From Nostoc sp. MS1 (GTDB lineage Bacteria; Cyanobacteriota; Cyanobacteriia; Cyanobacteriales; Nostocaceae): a stretch of 64,000 nucleotides of DNA. Shown here one piece after another: positions 34,565-44,158 of the stretch. Both the position numbers and the translations under genes were made by a program. How positions within the stretch are numbered: position 1 is the first letter of the stretch; each line of letters begins with the position of its first letter. The stretch spans positions 6,383,501-6,447,500 of the forward strand of contig NZ_AP023441.1 in assembly GCF_019976755.1 (NCBI RefSeq), read 5' to 3'. The notes under the pieces were generated by a model. It had not been told where the DNA came from. It saw only the letters and a list, made by a program, of their open reading frames with translations, and did not search any database.

Positions 34565-36919
34565 ATGTCTGTGCGCGAATATAAACCCGGAAACACTTTC
34601 CCAGGCGTGATAGGACGGACGGTTGATGACTCCAGTCCGGCTTGGCCAGAACCTTTGCGAGCCAAAGAAGGCTTACCAAACGTGCTATTTATCGTCTTTG
34701 ATGATACAGGCTTTGGGCAATTTGGGTGCTACGGCAGTCCCATCAACACACCCAACCTAGACGCACTAGCTGCCAATGGCTTGCGCTATAACAATTTACA
34801 CACAACAGCGTTGTGTTCACCCACCCGCTCTTGTCTTCTGACTGGGCGCAATCACCATTCCAACGCTATGGCCTGCATTACAGAAGGGTCTACTGGTTAT
34901 CCAGGTAGCAATGGGAATATTCCCTTTGAGAATGGGTTTCTTTCAGAAATATTACTACACAAAGGCTATAACACTTATGCGCTCGGCAAATGGCATTTAA
35001 CCCCCGCCGACCAAATATCTGCGGCTGGCCCCTATGACCGTTGGCCTCTCGGTCGTGGTTTTGAACGTTTTTATGGTTTTCTCGGTGGAGAAACTCACCA
35101 GTATTATCCAGATTTGGTTTATGATAACCACACCGTTCAGCCAGAAAAGACCCCCGCACAAGGCTATCATTTGACCGCAGACTTAATAGACAAAGCAATT
35201 AGCTTTATTGCTGATGCCAAGCAGGTTGCCCCCAATAAACCCTTTTTCATGTATTTCTGTCCTGGAGCCATGCACGCCCCTCATCATGTGCCAAAAGAAT
35301 GGGCTGATGCCTACGCTGGGCAATTTGATAATGGTTGGGAAGCTTATAGGGAAAAGGTTTTTGCTCGTCAGCAGCAAATGGGCATTGTCCCGGCTAACAC
35401 AGAACTATCGCGCCATGACCCCGATGTTGCATACTGGGATTCTCTCTCAACAGCAGAAAAACGGCTTTATGCCCGGATGATGGAAGTCTTTGCGGGATTT
35501 CTCACCCATACTGACTATCACATCGGTCGCTTACTCGATTTCCTCAAAACTATTGGTGAGTTCGATAATACTCTAATTATGGTCATCTCAGACAATGGAG
35601 CAAGTTCTGAAGGTGGGCCGACTGGTTCAGTTAATGAAAATCTATTTTTTAACAATGTGCCAGAGTCTTTAGAAGAAAACCTCAAAGCATTGGATAAACT
35701 GGGTAGTGCAGAAACTTTCAACCATTATGCTTGGGGCTGGACTTGGGCAGGTAACACGCCTTTTCGTCGCTGGAAACGGGAAACTTATCGGGGTGGAATT
35801 AGCGACCCCTTAATAGTCCATTGGACTCAAGGTATCAAGACAAAAGGTGAAATCCGTACTCAGTATGCCCATGCCATTGACCTAGTACCAACGGTACTTG
35901 ACCTACTAGAAATTGAACCACCAACAACCATTAGGGGTGTCACCCAATCCCCCATTGAAGGTGTCAGCTTTGCCCATACTTTTAATAATAGTGATGCACC
36001 CACTAAACACCTGACGCAATATTTTGAGATGATGGGACATCGTTCGCTTTACCATGATGGCTGGCGGGCTGTTTGTCCTTGGCCTGGCCCCTCATTTACA
36101 GAAGCAGATCGGTTTTTTGGTGCGCCCATCTCGGCAGAAACTTTGACAGACTTGGACACCTATCATTGGGAACTGTATCACGTTGCTCAGGATTTTGCTG
36201 AAAATCACAACATTGCTACAGACAACCGCCCCAAGTTGATTGAGATGATTGCCACTTGGTATGTAGAGGCGGGTAAATATCATGTGTTACCTGTGGATGG
36301 AAGGGGTGTACAACGATTTGCACAAGAACGTCCTCAGATTTCTGTCAATCGTAGCCGCTATACTTACTATCCTGATACTCAGCCAATACCAGCCAATTGT
36401 GCTGTCAAGTTGCTCAATCGTTCCCACAGTATTACAGCAGATGTAGAAATTCCTATAAGTGGCGCACAAGGAGTATTACTTGCTCACGGCGGTAATGATA
36501 GTGGCTACTCCTTTTATATCAAAGATGCTAAACTGCACTGGGTTCATAATTATGTAGGGCGATCACTCTACCATGTCGAGTCTGAGTCATTAATCTCCGA
36601 GGGTCGGCACCATTTACGTTTTGAGTTTAAAGTGACTGGTCAGCCAGATTTAGCCAAGGGGAAAGGATCTCCTGGCCACACCCTACTTTATATCGATGGG
36701 AAATTAGTTGGACAAGCGGATATTCCTGTAACTACTCCCTTAGCACTAGGTCTAACCAGTGGTGTTACCTGTGGGATAGCCCCTGGTGCGCCTGTCACAC
36801 CCGATTATGAACCACCCTTCAAGTTTACGGGCAAGATTCATAGCGTGATAGTTGATGTTAGTGGAGATTTGATTCAAGACCGTGAGGCCGAAATGCGTGT
36901 CATAATGGCACGACAGTAG
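34565..36919 (+). CDS. Type I arylsulfatase
   Basis: 784 residues from the ATG of MSVREYKPGN, which has CAGGAG upstream; a TTG start at 34517 is rejected. Sulfatase motifs: metal-binding DDTGFG (46-51), the C-x-P-x-R motif ALCSPTRSCLLTGR with Cys84 as the residue converted to formylglycine, then GKWHLTP, HAPHH, and SDNGAS. The C-terminal 200 residues form a beta-rich domain. No signal peptide is seen, so it is probably cytoplasmic. It hydrolyses sulfate esters, perhaps taken in by the upstream transporter. It needs a formylglycine-generating enzyme from elsewhere. Confidence 0.9.
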   Translation: MSVREYKPGNTFPGVIGRTVDDSSPAWPEPLRAKEGLPNVLFIVFDDTGFGQFGCYGSPINTPNLDALAANGLRYNNLHTTALCSPTRSCLLTGRNHHSNAMACITEGSTGYPGSNGNIPFENGFLSEILLHKGYNTYALGKWHLTPADQISAAGPYDRWPLGRGFERFYGFLGGETHQYYPDLVYDNHTVQPEKTPAQGYHLTADLIDKAISFIADAKQVAPNKPFFMYFCPGAMHAPHHVPKEWADAYAGQFDNGWEAYREKVFARQQQMGIVPANTELSRHDPDVAYWDSLSTAEKRLYARMMEVFAGFLTHTDYHIGRLLDFLKTIGEFDNTLIMVISDNGASSEGGPTGSVNENLFFNNVPESLEENLKALDKLGSAETFNHYAWGWTWAGNTPFRRWKRETYRGGISDPLIVHWTQGIKTKGEIRTQYAHAIDLVPTVLDLLEIEPPTTIRGVTQSPIEGVSFAHTFNNSDAPTKHLTQYFEMMGHRSLYHDGWRAVCPWPGPSFTEADRFFGAPISAETLTDLDTYHWELYHVAQDFAENHNIATDNRPKLIEMIATWYVEAGKYHVLPVDGRGVQRFAQERPQISVNRSRYTYYPDTQPIPANCAVKLLNRSHSITADVEIPISGAQGVLLAHGGNDSGYSFYIKDAKLHWVHNYVGRSLYHVESESLISEGRHHLRFEFKVTGQPDLAKGKGSPGHTLLYIDGKLVGQADIPVTTPLALGLTSGVTCGIAPGAPVTPDYEPPFKFTGKIHSVIVDVSGDLIQDREAEMRVIMARQ

Positions 36920-36935
36920 CAACAAGAGCAAACAT

Positions 36936-37301
36936 TTACACGCCACTATGATCATTTGACTTCAACAGATATTCCCAAATGCGCCGGATTTCTTCTCTGA
37001 AAGCCTCCCGATCGCTCTCAAGAATTTCGATTGCGTTGGTGACAACATCGGCCAAGCTGGCAACATCTTCAGTTAGCTGGGCGAGAGCTTGAGTATTGGT
37101 CGCCTGCTGTATGGCGTTTTGCCGAGTTTGTTCCTCAAGCTGGGTCAGCACTTCATTATGGCGGCTTAGTGTTTCTGATGTAGTAGTGGCAATTTGTGCT
37201 ACTTGCGCTATCAGTGGCGTTAGCTGATTTAACATTTCGGCATGAGTTGTCAGCATTGCTTCGAGCCGATCCAGTCTGTTAGAGCCGCCGTTGTGTGTCA
37301 T
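36936..37301 (-). CDS. Coiled-coil hypothetical protein
   Basis: 121 residues, almost entirely a heptad coiled coil from residue 8 on (NRLDRLEAMLTTHAEMLNQL, AQLTEDVASLADVVTNAIEI). The C-terminus EIRRIWEYLLK is typical of a small family common in Nostoc. Convergent with the sulfatase gene. Function unknown. Its upstream side meets the second IS5-type copy at 37357. Confidence 0.65.
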   Translation of the reverse strand: MTHNGGSNRLDRLEAMLTTHAEMLNQLTPLIAQVAQIATTTSETLSRHNEVLTQLEEQTRQNAIQQATNTQALAQLTEDVASLADVVTNAIEILESDREAFREEIRRIWEYLLKSNDHSGV

Positions 37302-37356
37302 GGGTTTGACCGTAGAAGATTTTCAAATTGCTGTTGTACTTAACACAGAGATTAAT

Positions 37357-38250
37357 GAACCTATCCCACTAATACCAGCAATATGATAATCTGCTGTTGA
37401 AAACGGTAAGTTGTATCAGGGTATGGCGGGGAAATTTGAAGGGTTAAGTGATATGGAGTGGAAGTTGTTTGAAGATATATTCCCCAAGGAACCAGAAAAC
37501 AGAGGAAGGGGAATGCCTCATGCACCATTTCGTCATGTACTGAACACGTTATTGTATATATTGATAACAGGATGCCGTTGGTGTGATGCTCCCACAGGAG
37601 AAATCTGGGCATCAAAAAGTGCAGCGCACAGATGGTTGCAACGTTGGGAAACGGACGGAACTTTGGAAAGTTTACAAGCAAGGATACTAGGAATTGCAGA
37701 GGAAAGAAGCCTAATCAACTGGAATTACGGTGCTGTTGATGGGTCTTTTTCCCCCTGGCAAAGGTGGCGGTGAAGGCGTTAAGTACGGTCATAAAGGTAA
37801 GGGAATTTTAATACACACCTTAACTGATGGTAATGGTATGCCCTTGGCTAATCGCACAACTCCAGCCAACGGTAGTGAAACAGATCAAGTGATACCACTG
37901 TTAGATAGTGTCAAAGTTAAAACGAATAGACCCGGTAGACCTCGTAAACGTGTTAAAGTTCTGGCTGCTGACAAAGGCTATGATTCCAAGGACAAACGGG
38001 CTGCATTGCGTAAACGTGGAATCAGACCTCAATTGCCGCGCGCGTGTTTGGAAGAATCGAAAAAATCGGGGTAGACCAATTAAAATTTCTGTTCCGCGTT
38101 TTCAACAAGAGCGCTGTTTTGCTTGGTTTCAAAGAAAATATCGCCGACTCGTTGTTCGGTGGGAAAGAATTTCTGCCTGCTTCAACGGTTTTCTTTCTCT
38201 TGCGACAATTCACATCTGGATTAACAGAATTTTATTCGTGGGATAGGTTC
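37357..38250 (+). mobile_element. IS5-type insertion sequence, copy 2 (894 bp)
   Basis: Same ends and length as copy 1. Flanks are AT on the left and AA on the right, so no target duplication is kept, which suggests recombination or deletion at this copy. It truncates the gene to its right. Confidence 0.9.
37411..38246 (+). pseudogene. IS5-family transposase, two frameshifts (copy 2)
   Basis: Same three frames as in copy 1 (37411-37773, about 37740-38074, about 38045-38246), with identical translations. Both shifts are in the same positions. Confidence 0.8.
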
Positions 38251-38525
38251 AACTAATCACCGCTTTGGAGAAAGTTGAATCCTCACTTGTTACGGAACCG
38301 TTGGTTCTTCAAGAAACCCTTGCCGATTCTGATTTTTCTCATAACGAACTGACTATTGGGCTTGGTTCTATCGTTGCCCACAATGACCCCTACTGTGCTT
38401 TATATATAGCAACCGGAGAAGTTATAGAAGACCTGAGCGATGAAGTATGGGTAGCTTGGGAGCATTGGAAAGAGCGCCCGAAAAAGACTGACCGATATTT
38501 CAAAAACGAGTTACGGCTGCTGTAA
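38251..38525 (+). pseudogene. Plasmid-type hypothetical, 5-prime end lost to IS
   Basis: An open frame runs out of the IS end and continues as ITALEKVESSLVTEPLVLQE, then GSIVAHNDPYCALYIATGEV and VWVAWEHWKERPKK to a stop at 38525. No good start is present except a TTG at 38265. It appears to be the C-terminal part of a gene whose beginning was removed by IS copy 2. Function unknown. Confidence 0.55.
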
Positions 38526-39706
38526 ATATAGCCAGTAATTTTTAGACCCCAAAACATGACTAGCAACAAGACAAACACCTTGCGATCGCCGCAGGGGTAA
38601 TTGTCATGCGTCAACATTAGCAGGAGCAGGTAAAATGACAGCAACTATTACACGACCCACTACCAGAAAGACAACAAAAGAGAAACAAGAATCCCCATAC
38701 AAGCGGCTTCATGTAATCATCCCCATCGAAGATATGTTATGGGCATCTCAGCAAAAATCCTCTGTTAACCAGTTGTGGCAGGAGTGTTGGACATCTGACC
38801 CCTATGGTTCCCGGTGGATGCCCCTATCAACAAACCTTGGCTACAGCAGTTTTATCTGTGCAAAAAAAATTCTCTCCCAAAGTGGGCTGTTCATCTTCAA
38901 GCCGGACAAGTCGATACAGGATGGACGCGAAACTGTAGGCTGGATGGTCAAGAACTTACACGGCAGCAGAATCAAGGAATTTTGGGACAAAGCAACTGCT
39001 GAAACTGAGGAACCAAATTCTACAAAACAACAATCAAGTGCTGAGATTTCACAGATAGATGCTGGCTCTGAAGAAATGCGTTGCAAATACACAGCGTCTA
39101 TTTCAGAAAAAACCCAGTCAGAACAAGGTTTCTGTGAACCCTCACGAACTCCTCAGAAACACCTCACGAACTCTTCAAAAGAGATCGTGAGGTGTGATTC
39201 TTCCACGCCAAAGGAAAATTCCCACTGTGATGAGACGGCTGACGCGCCCTTGGGGGGCGCTTCGCCTCAGATTGTTAGGGGCGTGGAAGAAGAAAAAGAA
39301 AAGTTACCTGCGGTAACGGACTGCACATCGCTGACGCTAGTGGATGCTGTACCAAGTCAACCTGCTTCGTTGTTGAGTGAGAAACAAGACTTGGGTGTTG
39401 AACCGAGAACCAGTTATGAAGGCCACAACTCCGCCGCACCTGTCGCCCTTGGTTTTGAAAATTCGGTAACTCAAAGTGAGGAACCAGTAGAAAATAGCCA
39501 ACCCGCTCTGTTGCTGAGTGAGAAACAGGATTTGGGTGTTGAGCCAGGAACCAGTCATGAAGGCCAGATTTCCGCCGCACCCGTTACCCCTGGTTTTGAA
39601 AATTCGGTAATGCAAAGTGAGGAACCAGCAAGGCAAAGTCAACCCGCTCCGTTGTTGAGTGAGAAACAGAGCTTGGGTTTTGAGCCTGAAGCCACTCATG
39701 AGGGTA

Positions 39707-40893
39707 AGCTGTTACGCAGCTAAAGTTAATAAACAGCATTACCTTTATTTTTAATCTTGCGTTCCCATTTAATAATAAGTCCACCTTGATTGAGCAATTT
39801 ATTTAACAATTCTTCTAGCTGTGATACAGACTCAAACAATCTATGAGCTATATATTCTTTAGCTGAATGCCAAAGCAATTCAATTAAATTATAATCTGGA
39901 CTATAAGGTGGAAGAAATTCTAGAATAATATTTGGCATTTCTGACTCAATTTTAGATAAAATATCTTTCCTTTTATGGAAACTAGCATTATCTAGTATGA
40001 TAACTATTTTCGCTGAACCATCTTTAAATTCTTCAACTGATTTCCCTTGTTCTACCCATTCTTGTAACAGAAAATTATTTAGAGATTTAATCTGTTCATA
40101 GAATACATCTGCATTTCCTTTTTTTATGACAAAATTTATTCTTTTCTTGTCATGATAACGTAACCCTCCCATAATATTTACTCTTCCTCTTCTCCTTTGC
40201 CCTGTAACTTTTTTCCTTGTACCTTTCTTACCCCAACTTTTTCTTCTTATCACTCTTAAACTAAATCCACTTTCGTCCCAAAACCATACTTGTAAACGCT
40301 CTGGAGTTTTTTTGGTTATTCTTAAATATTCTGATAGCTTTTCTTGAAATGCCTTACGCTTTTCAGGATTCTGTTTGTCCTCTAGGCTATATTTTGCCCA
40401 GAGGTAAACGTACTTTTTTCGCTCTAATATTCTCCTAACTTGAGAGCCGCTTAACTTAATTCCTGTTGTTTCTTCAAGATATGTTGCTAATCTTGCCGCC
40501 GTCCATCGACCAAATTCATATCCATTTTCTACTGGGTCTTTCTCAATTATTTCTAATAACAAATTTTCATATTCTTTGGTAACTTTGCGGCAGTTACCTT
40601 CTCTTCTTCCATCTAAAAAGCTTTCTAAATTATCCGGGTCGCCGTGAACTGCCCAATATGCGACTGTCGGATATGCAATCTCTAAAAAATTGCTAATTTC
40701 TTGATATGTTTTTCCATCATTTATCAACAGAATAATCAGAATCTTCTCTCTTACATAAGGATTTTCATGCTCTTTTAGTGTTTTCAGTAGCCTTTCCTTC
40801 TGCTCTTGAGAAAGATGGTTTTTTGCTGGCATATATGGCCGATAATAGTTTTTTGCTTAAGTTTATATTATACAATTAAGCTGTGTAGCAGCT
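39707..40893 (-). mobile_element. IS630-family insertion sequence
   Basis: Inverted ends AGCTGTTACGCAGCT and AGCTGTGTAGCAGCT (about 15 bp, two differences) flanked by TA target duplications at 39705-39706 and 40894-40895. About 1.19 kb with one intact transposase. Simple, recent insertion. Confidence 0.9.
39726..40832 (-). CDS. IS630-family transposase
   Basis: 368 residues in one frame. N-terminal HTH (GKTYQEISNFLEIAYPTVAY), second HTH-like region (KLSGSQVRRILERKKYVYLW), and a DDE domain: WFWDESGFSLR, IILDNASFHKRKD and LPPYSPDYNLIELLW. All three acidic residues are present, so it is probably active. Confidence 0.88.
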   Translation of the reverse strand: MPAKNHLSQEQKERLLKTLKEHENPYVREKILIILLINDGKTYQEISNFLEIAYPTVAYWAVHGDPDNLESFLDGRREGNCRKVTKEYENLLLEIIEKDPVENGYEFGRWTAARLATYLEETTGIKLSGSQVRRILERKKYVYLWAKYSLEDKQNPEKRKAFQEKLSEYLRITKKTPERLQVWFWDESGFSLRVIRRKSWGKKGTRKKVTGQRRRGRVNIMGGLRYHDKKRINFVIKKGNADVFYEQIKSLNNFLLQEWVEQGKSVEEFKDGSAKIVIILDNASFHKRKDILSKIESEMPNIILEFLPPYSPDYNLIELLWHSAKEYIAHRLFESVSQLEELLNKLLNQGGLIIKWERKIKNKGNAVY

Positions 40894-41189
40894 TATTAGT
40901 TCCGCGCCATCCGCCCTTAAGTCGGAAACACAGGCTGACAAATGGTCGAGTGAGGCGATCGCTGAAAGATCAAAGGCTAGACCTTGGCGCATGGAAAAAT
41001 TGAAGATGGCAGGGTTACTCAAAGAAAATCCTGGGCTTGATTTTCTTATGGAGTGCTGGCAGGATGACCCAGCTTTGCAGATTGTAATCAAGAGTTTGGT
41101 GCGGAAGTGTCCGCAGTGGGGTTATGTTGTGGTAGATGGGCAGTTTATGGAATGGGAGAGATAGCAAAAATCAGGAGGTTTAGGATGTT

Positions 41190-41562
41190 TTGCAGCAGTT
41201 ACGCGAGATTCCTTGTACTCCGCAGTTTCGGCTAAATGGGGAGATTCAGCGCACGGTCAAGCAGTATTGGGGGAATGTGCCAGGGGCGATGGCGCAAGCG
41301 CCCAGCGTAGCTGATCGCTTACTTGAAGGAGGCAGTACGGACTTGGAAGGGGGTCAAATCACCGGAGGCTGTATTTGTCGCTGCTTGTAGAGAGGCTAGG
41401 AAGCCGGAGTCCGCGCAGGTTAAATCAAGCGTGAAAGATTGGTTTGAGTAGGCTAGAAAGGAGGGGATTGTGATTGCTCTGTCGGGTGAGGTTGTGTACA
41501 CGCCGGATGGAGAGGCTGTGGCGTTGGCGGAGATGATAAGGCGGTTTCCGGTGGGTGGTTAG
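41190..41562 (+). pseudogene. Plasmid-type hypothetical, frameshifted and stopped
   Basis: The frame starts LQQLREIPCTPQFRLNGEIQ after AGGAGG. At 41286-41318 a HIP1 site carries the 25-nt dispersed insert, which shifts the frame; without it the sequence reads VPGAIAYLKEAVRTWKGVKS. A further TAG replaces Trp in KDWFEWARKEGI-type sequence near 41447. The end reads VVYTPDGEAVALAEMIRRFP. A more decayed copy lies at 10715-10937. It follows the gene at 38635-41164 by 25 bases, so both were probably one plasmid operon. Confidence 0.7.
41286..41318. repeat. HIP1-embedded 25-nt dispersed element (second copy)
   Basis: Same 33-bp sequence as at 18373-18405. As there, removing 25 bases leaves GCGATCGC and repairs the frame of the host gene. 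Relative to their host genes the two copies lie in opposite orientation. Confidence 0.8.
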
Positions 41563-41574
41563 GGTTGTATATCT

Positions 41575-41704
41575 GTTCAAAATTTTGACAAGTGGTTGAG
41601 TGAGGTGTTGTTTAGCGCCGAAGGCATTGCTCAAAGCCAAAAAGCTAGACCCTGGCACATGGATGGAAAAACTCAAGATGGCACGGTTACTCAAGAAACC
41701 TCCT
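41575..41704 (+). pseudogene. Duplicated remnant of the 38635-41164 gene
   Basis: Reads FDKWLSEVLFSAEGIAQSQK then ARPWHM, clearly related to DKWSSEAIAERSKARPWRM in the nearby gene, and then breaks down with frame changes. It points to an old tandem duplication of this plasmid gene pair. Confidence 0.55.
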
Positions 41705-42152
41705 GCATGAATAGCGAGATGCTATGCCAGTTGGCGCTCGCAGACAGCACAATGAAGGTAGTCTTACATCTTGCACCAAGAAAATTTGATGTGATTTAAT
41801 CACTCAGTAAAAAGTCAAAACCCTTTATTTAGCGATAAAAGCTCATAAAAATGAGGTAGCTTTATTAGGCATCTTTTTATTTTACCTGGGTTTATACGTA
41901 GAAATGCAAGATATGAGCAGAGGTTTCCGGTGGTGGAGTGATATCGCCAGTGAGGTGTGAGTGTTGTATTTTTAAACAATAAATATTAACTAAAAATTTT
42001 TTATTACAGACTGGAGCTACTAATTTTTGAGCAAGATATAAAATTTTGAAATAAAATATTTTTTTAGATTTTCTTTATATTGTTTGGTATCGACATTTAA
42101 CTGATAATGGTAATATACAGTTAATAGCTGTTCTGATAATTTGTCTTAATAA
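41705..42152. other. AT-rich spacer before the biosynthetic cluster
   Basis: No gene. A short stretch at about 41925-41970 repeats the end of the pseudogene at 41190-41562 (GTTTCCGGTGG and GTGTTGTAT), another sign of duplication. From about 41960 the DNA becomes very AT-rich, marking a change in composition. Confidence 0.5.
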
Positions 42153-42393
42153 CAATACCTTTGCCAAAATAGGAGCTTACAAAAATTTTGGCAAACCTGG
42201 CAAAATCATTCATGTATAAGCATTTAGGTGACAAGATAGTTTGAACTTTCAAACTCTTCGTCCTATGTGAAATACGTTAAAAAACCCTTGCGAAAAATTT
42301 GGAAGGAATTTTTAGGATTAATTGTTTTTGTCCAGCTTCCGACAAATGGAAGTTTGTACGTCAACTCACCCTCGTAAATTAGCGAAGGTATTG
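42153..42393. mobile_element. MITE-like element with IS4-type ends (241 bp)
   Basis: Left end CAATACCTTTGCCAAAA and right end TTAGCGAAGGTATTG match the IS4-family ends at 27856-29309. It is flanked by AATAA on both sides. No coding capacity. It lies about 180 bases before the first gene of the biosynthetic cluster. Confidence 0.72.
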
Positions 42394-42573
42394 AATAAAT
42401 AGATATCAAAAACTTAGATAAGTGCATTATTGCATTTATCTTATTAGTGAATAATACAAATTTAATTTTTAATAGAAAGCATAACCCAATTAAGAAAAAA
42501 GCAAAGTTAATTATTCTAAATAAAGGCTAAATTATACTTACCTAAAAGCCATATTTATCATGAATATAAAATT

Positions 42574-43980
42574 ATGCCCATGTATATAAATAACACTTAT
42601 TTAAATAATAAACTAAATATGATGGATTGGTATTTACAACCTGATGTAGTAGTAATTGGTTCTGGCCCAGTTGGTTGTGTAGCGGCTCTTGCTTTTGCTC
42701 ATAAAGGAGCTCAAGTTCTCTTACTAGAAGCCAATCCTGAAGTAGCGAATAGGTTAGCTGGAGAATGGCTTCATCCTTGCGGATTGGAAGCGTTAGCTCG
42801 ATTAGGGATTAATGAAATTTCTACTCTTGCCTCAAGCTATCCAAGTGGTCGAGGTTTCGTTGTTTTTTTAAAGGAAAAAACTTTACCTATTTACCTTAAT
42901 TATCCTGATAAAGGTCTAGGCTTGAGCTGCAAACATAGAGAGCTAGTGGACGCTCTGCGGCAAACGGCAATAAGAAACTCTAATATCCATTATATACCTT
43001 ATGCTCGTGTTATTTGTATTGACGAGCAGCAGTTAACATTTGAAAATCTTAAACAGGGAAAAACGTACAAAATTGTTGCAGAACGTATTGTTAGTGCGGA
43101 TGGGCGTGCTTCTTTTTCTCGTAAAGTACTAGGTATAAAAAGTAAGCCTACCTTTATATCTTATATGTCAGGAATTGAGTTGGAAGGTGTGGATTTACCG
43201 TTTGAAGGATTTGGACATATGTTTCTAGGAGGGCCAGGCCCAGTTCTTGTCTACCGTATTGGACAACGACAGGTTAGAGTTTGCTTTGATGTCCCAGCTT
43301 CTCACTTTAGGAATTTTAAAAACAAAACTCTCTACTTATGGGATTTTTATAGCCCAGTATTACCCGATTTATTACTTCCAGCTTTCAAACAAGCTCTCTC
43401 TCGCCAATCCATCACATGGTGCGTTAACGAGTTTAGCCATCGTATTCATTATGGCCGCGAGGGTTTTGCATTAGTAGGAGATGCTGCGGGATATTTCCAC
43501 CCAATGACTGCAATGGGTATGACTCTTGGTTTTCAAGACGTGGAGTGTTTGGTTAACAGTAAAAATTTCCAAGATTTTGAGCGTGAGCGATTAGCCAACA
43601 CTTATGTGCCTGAATTAGTTGCCTCTGTTCTTTACCGAGTATTTACTGATTGTGATGAGAATGCAACAGCTATTCGCCTAGCAGTTTATCAAATGTGTAG
43701 GCAAGAGCCTGCTGAACGCCAACGTACTATGCGGTTGCTTTCAACAGCAGAAACTAATCTCTTGCAATTTACTGGATCTTTTTTAAAGGGAGCGCGAATT
43801 GCTGTTGCTCATATAGTAAAAAATAATGTTACTCATAGGCGTTGGCTACACATGATTCAAGTTCTAATTTCCTTCAGGGAATGGCTGCAACTACCAATAA
43901 AACTTGCTTGGATTCGTTTTCCTGCTTACTATCACTTTCCTCGTACCAAACACTTAAGAGACGACTTAATAAATAGATAA
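42574..43980 (+). CDS. FAD-dependent monooxygenase, squalene-epoxidase/UbiH-like
   Basis: 468 residues, or about 452 if the start is the later MDWYLQPDVV. Rossmann FAD site VVIGSGPVGCVAALAFA (about 26-42), a second FAD-binding motif FALVGDAAGYFHPMTAMGMT (GD motif of group A flavoprotein hydroxylases, similar to squalene monooxygenases), and ADGRASFSRKVLG in the middle. The C-terminal 100 residues are basic and partly hydrophobic, suggesting membrane contact. It would oxidise a lipid or isoprenoid. First gene of a co-oriented run with a radical SAM enzyme, a prenyl-condensing enzyme and an exporter. Confidence 0.78.
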   Translation: MPMYINNTYLNNKLNMMDWYLQPDVVVIGSGPVGCVAALAFAHKGAQVLLLEANPEVANRLAGEWLHPCGLEALARLGINEISTLASSYPSGRGFVVFLKEKTLPIYLNYPDKGLGLSCKHRELVDALRQTAIRNSNIHYIPYARVICIDEQQLTFENLKQGKTYKIVAERIVSADGRASFSRKVLGIKSKPTFISYMSGIELEGVDLPFEGFGHMFLGGPGPVLVYRIGQRQVRVCFDVPASHFRNFKNKTLYLWDFYSPVLPDLLLPAFKQALSRQSITWCVNEFSHRIHYGREGFALVGDAAGYFHPMTAMGMTLGFQDVECLVNSKNFQDFERERLANTYVPELVASVLYRVFTDCDENATAIRLAVYQMCRQEPAERQRTMRLLSTAETNLLQFTGSFLKGARIAVAHIVKNNVTHRRWLHMIQVLISFREWLQLPIKLAWIRFPAYYHFPRTKHLRDDLINR

Positions 43981-44158
43981 TGACAAGTGCAGAATATCTA
44001 AATAAAAGATAAGTTTAAATTTGCGACTAACTTAGTCATAATTGAAATACAGAATTTATTTTCGCTCTTAATTACTATTTAGAAAATAATTTCAAGCATC
44101 AGCAGATTCCTGTAAGAAAGAAAGCTACAGTTAACCTTATTTACACTAGGAGGTTCAA

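Larger units (their letters stand above)
38635..41164 (+). pseudogene. Plasmid-type gene interrupted by an IS630 element
   Basis: The gene reads 38635-39706 and resumes at 40896-41164. Removing the IS and one TA copy gives a continuous frame across the join (THEG-ISSAPSALKSETQ). The product is about 450 residues: an N-terminal domain (SPYKRLHVIIPIEDMLWASQ), a Ser/Glu-rich middle with 47-residue repeats starting SQPASLLSEKQDLGVEP (about 2.5 copies), and a C-terminal domain (KLKMAGLLKENPGLDFLMEC). Part of that C-terminal domain is duplicated at 41575-41704. It has the look of a plasmid replication or maintenance protein, but I cannot name it. Confidence 0.7.

Noticed and set aside
15451..36919. 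SUMF1 protein as activator of the arylsulfatase
   Set aside because: The needed Cys pair is not convincing and the genes are 18 kb apart on opposite strands.
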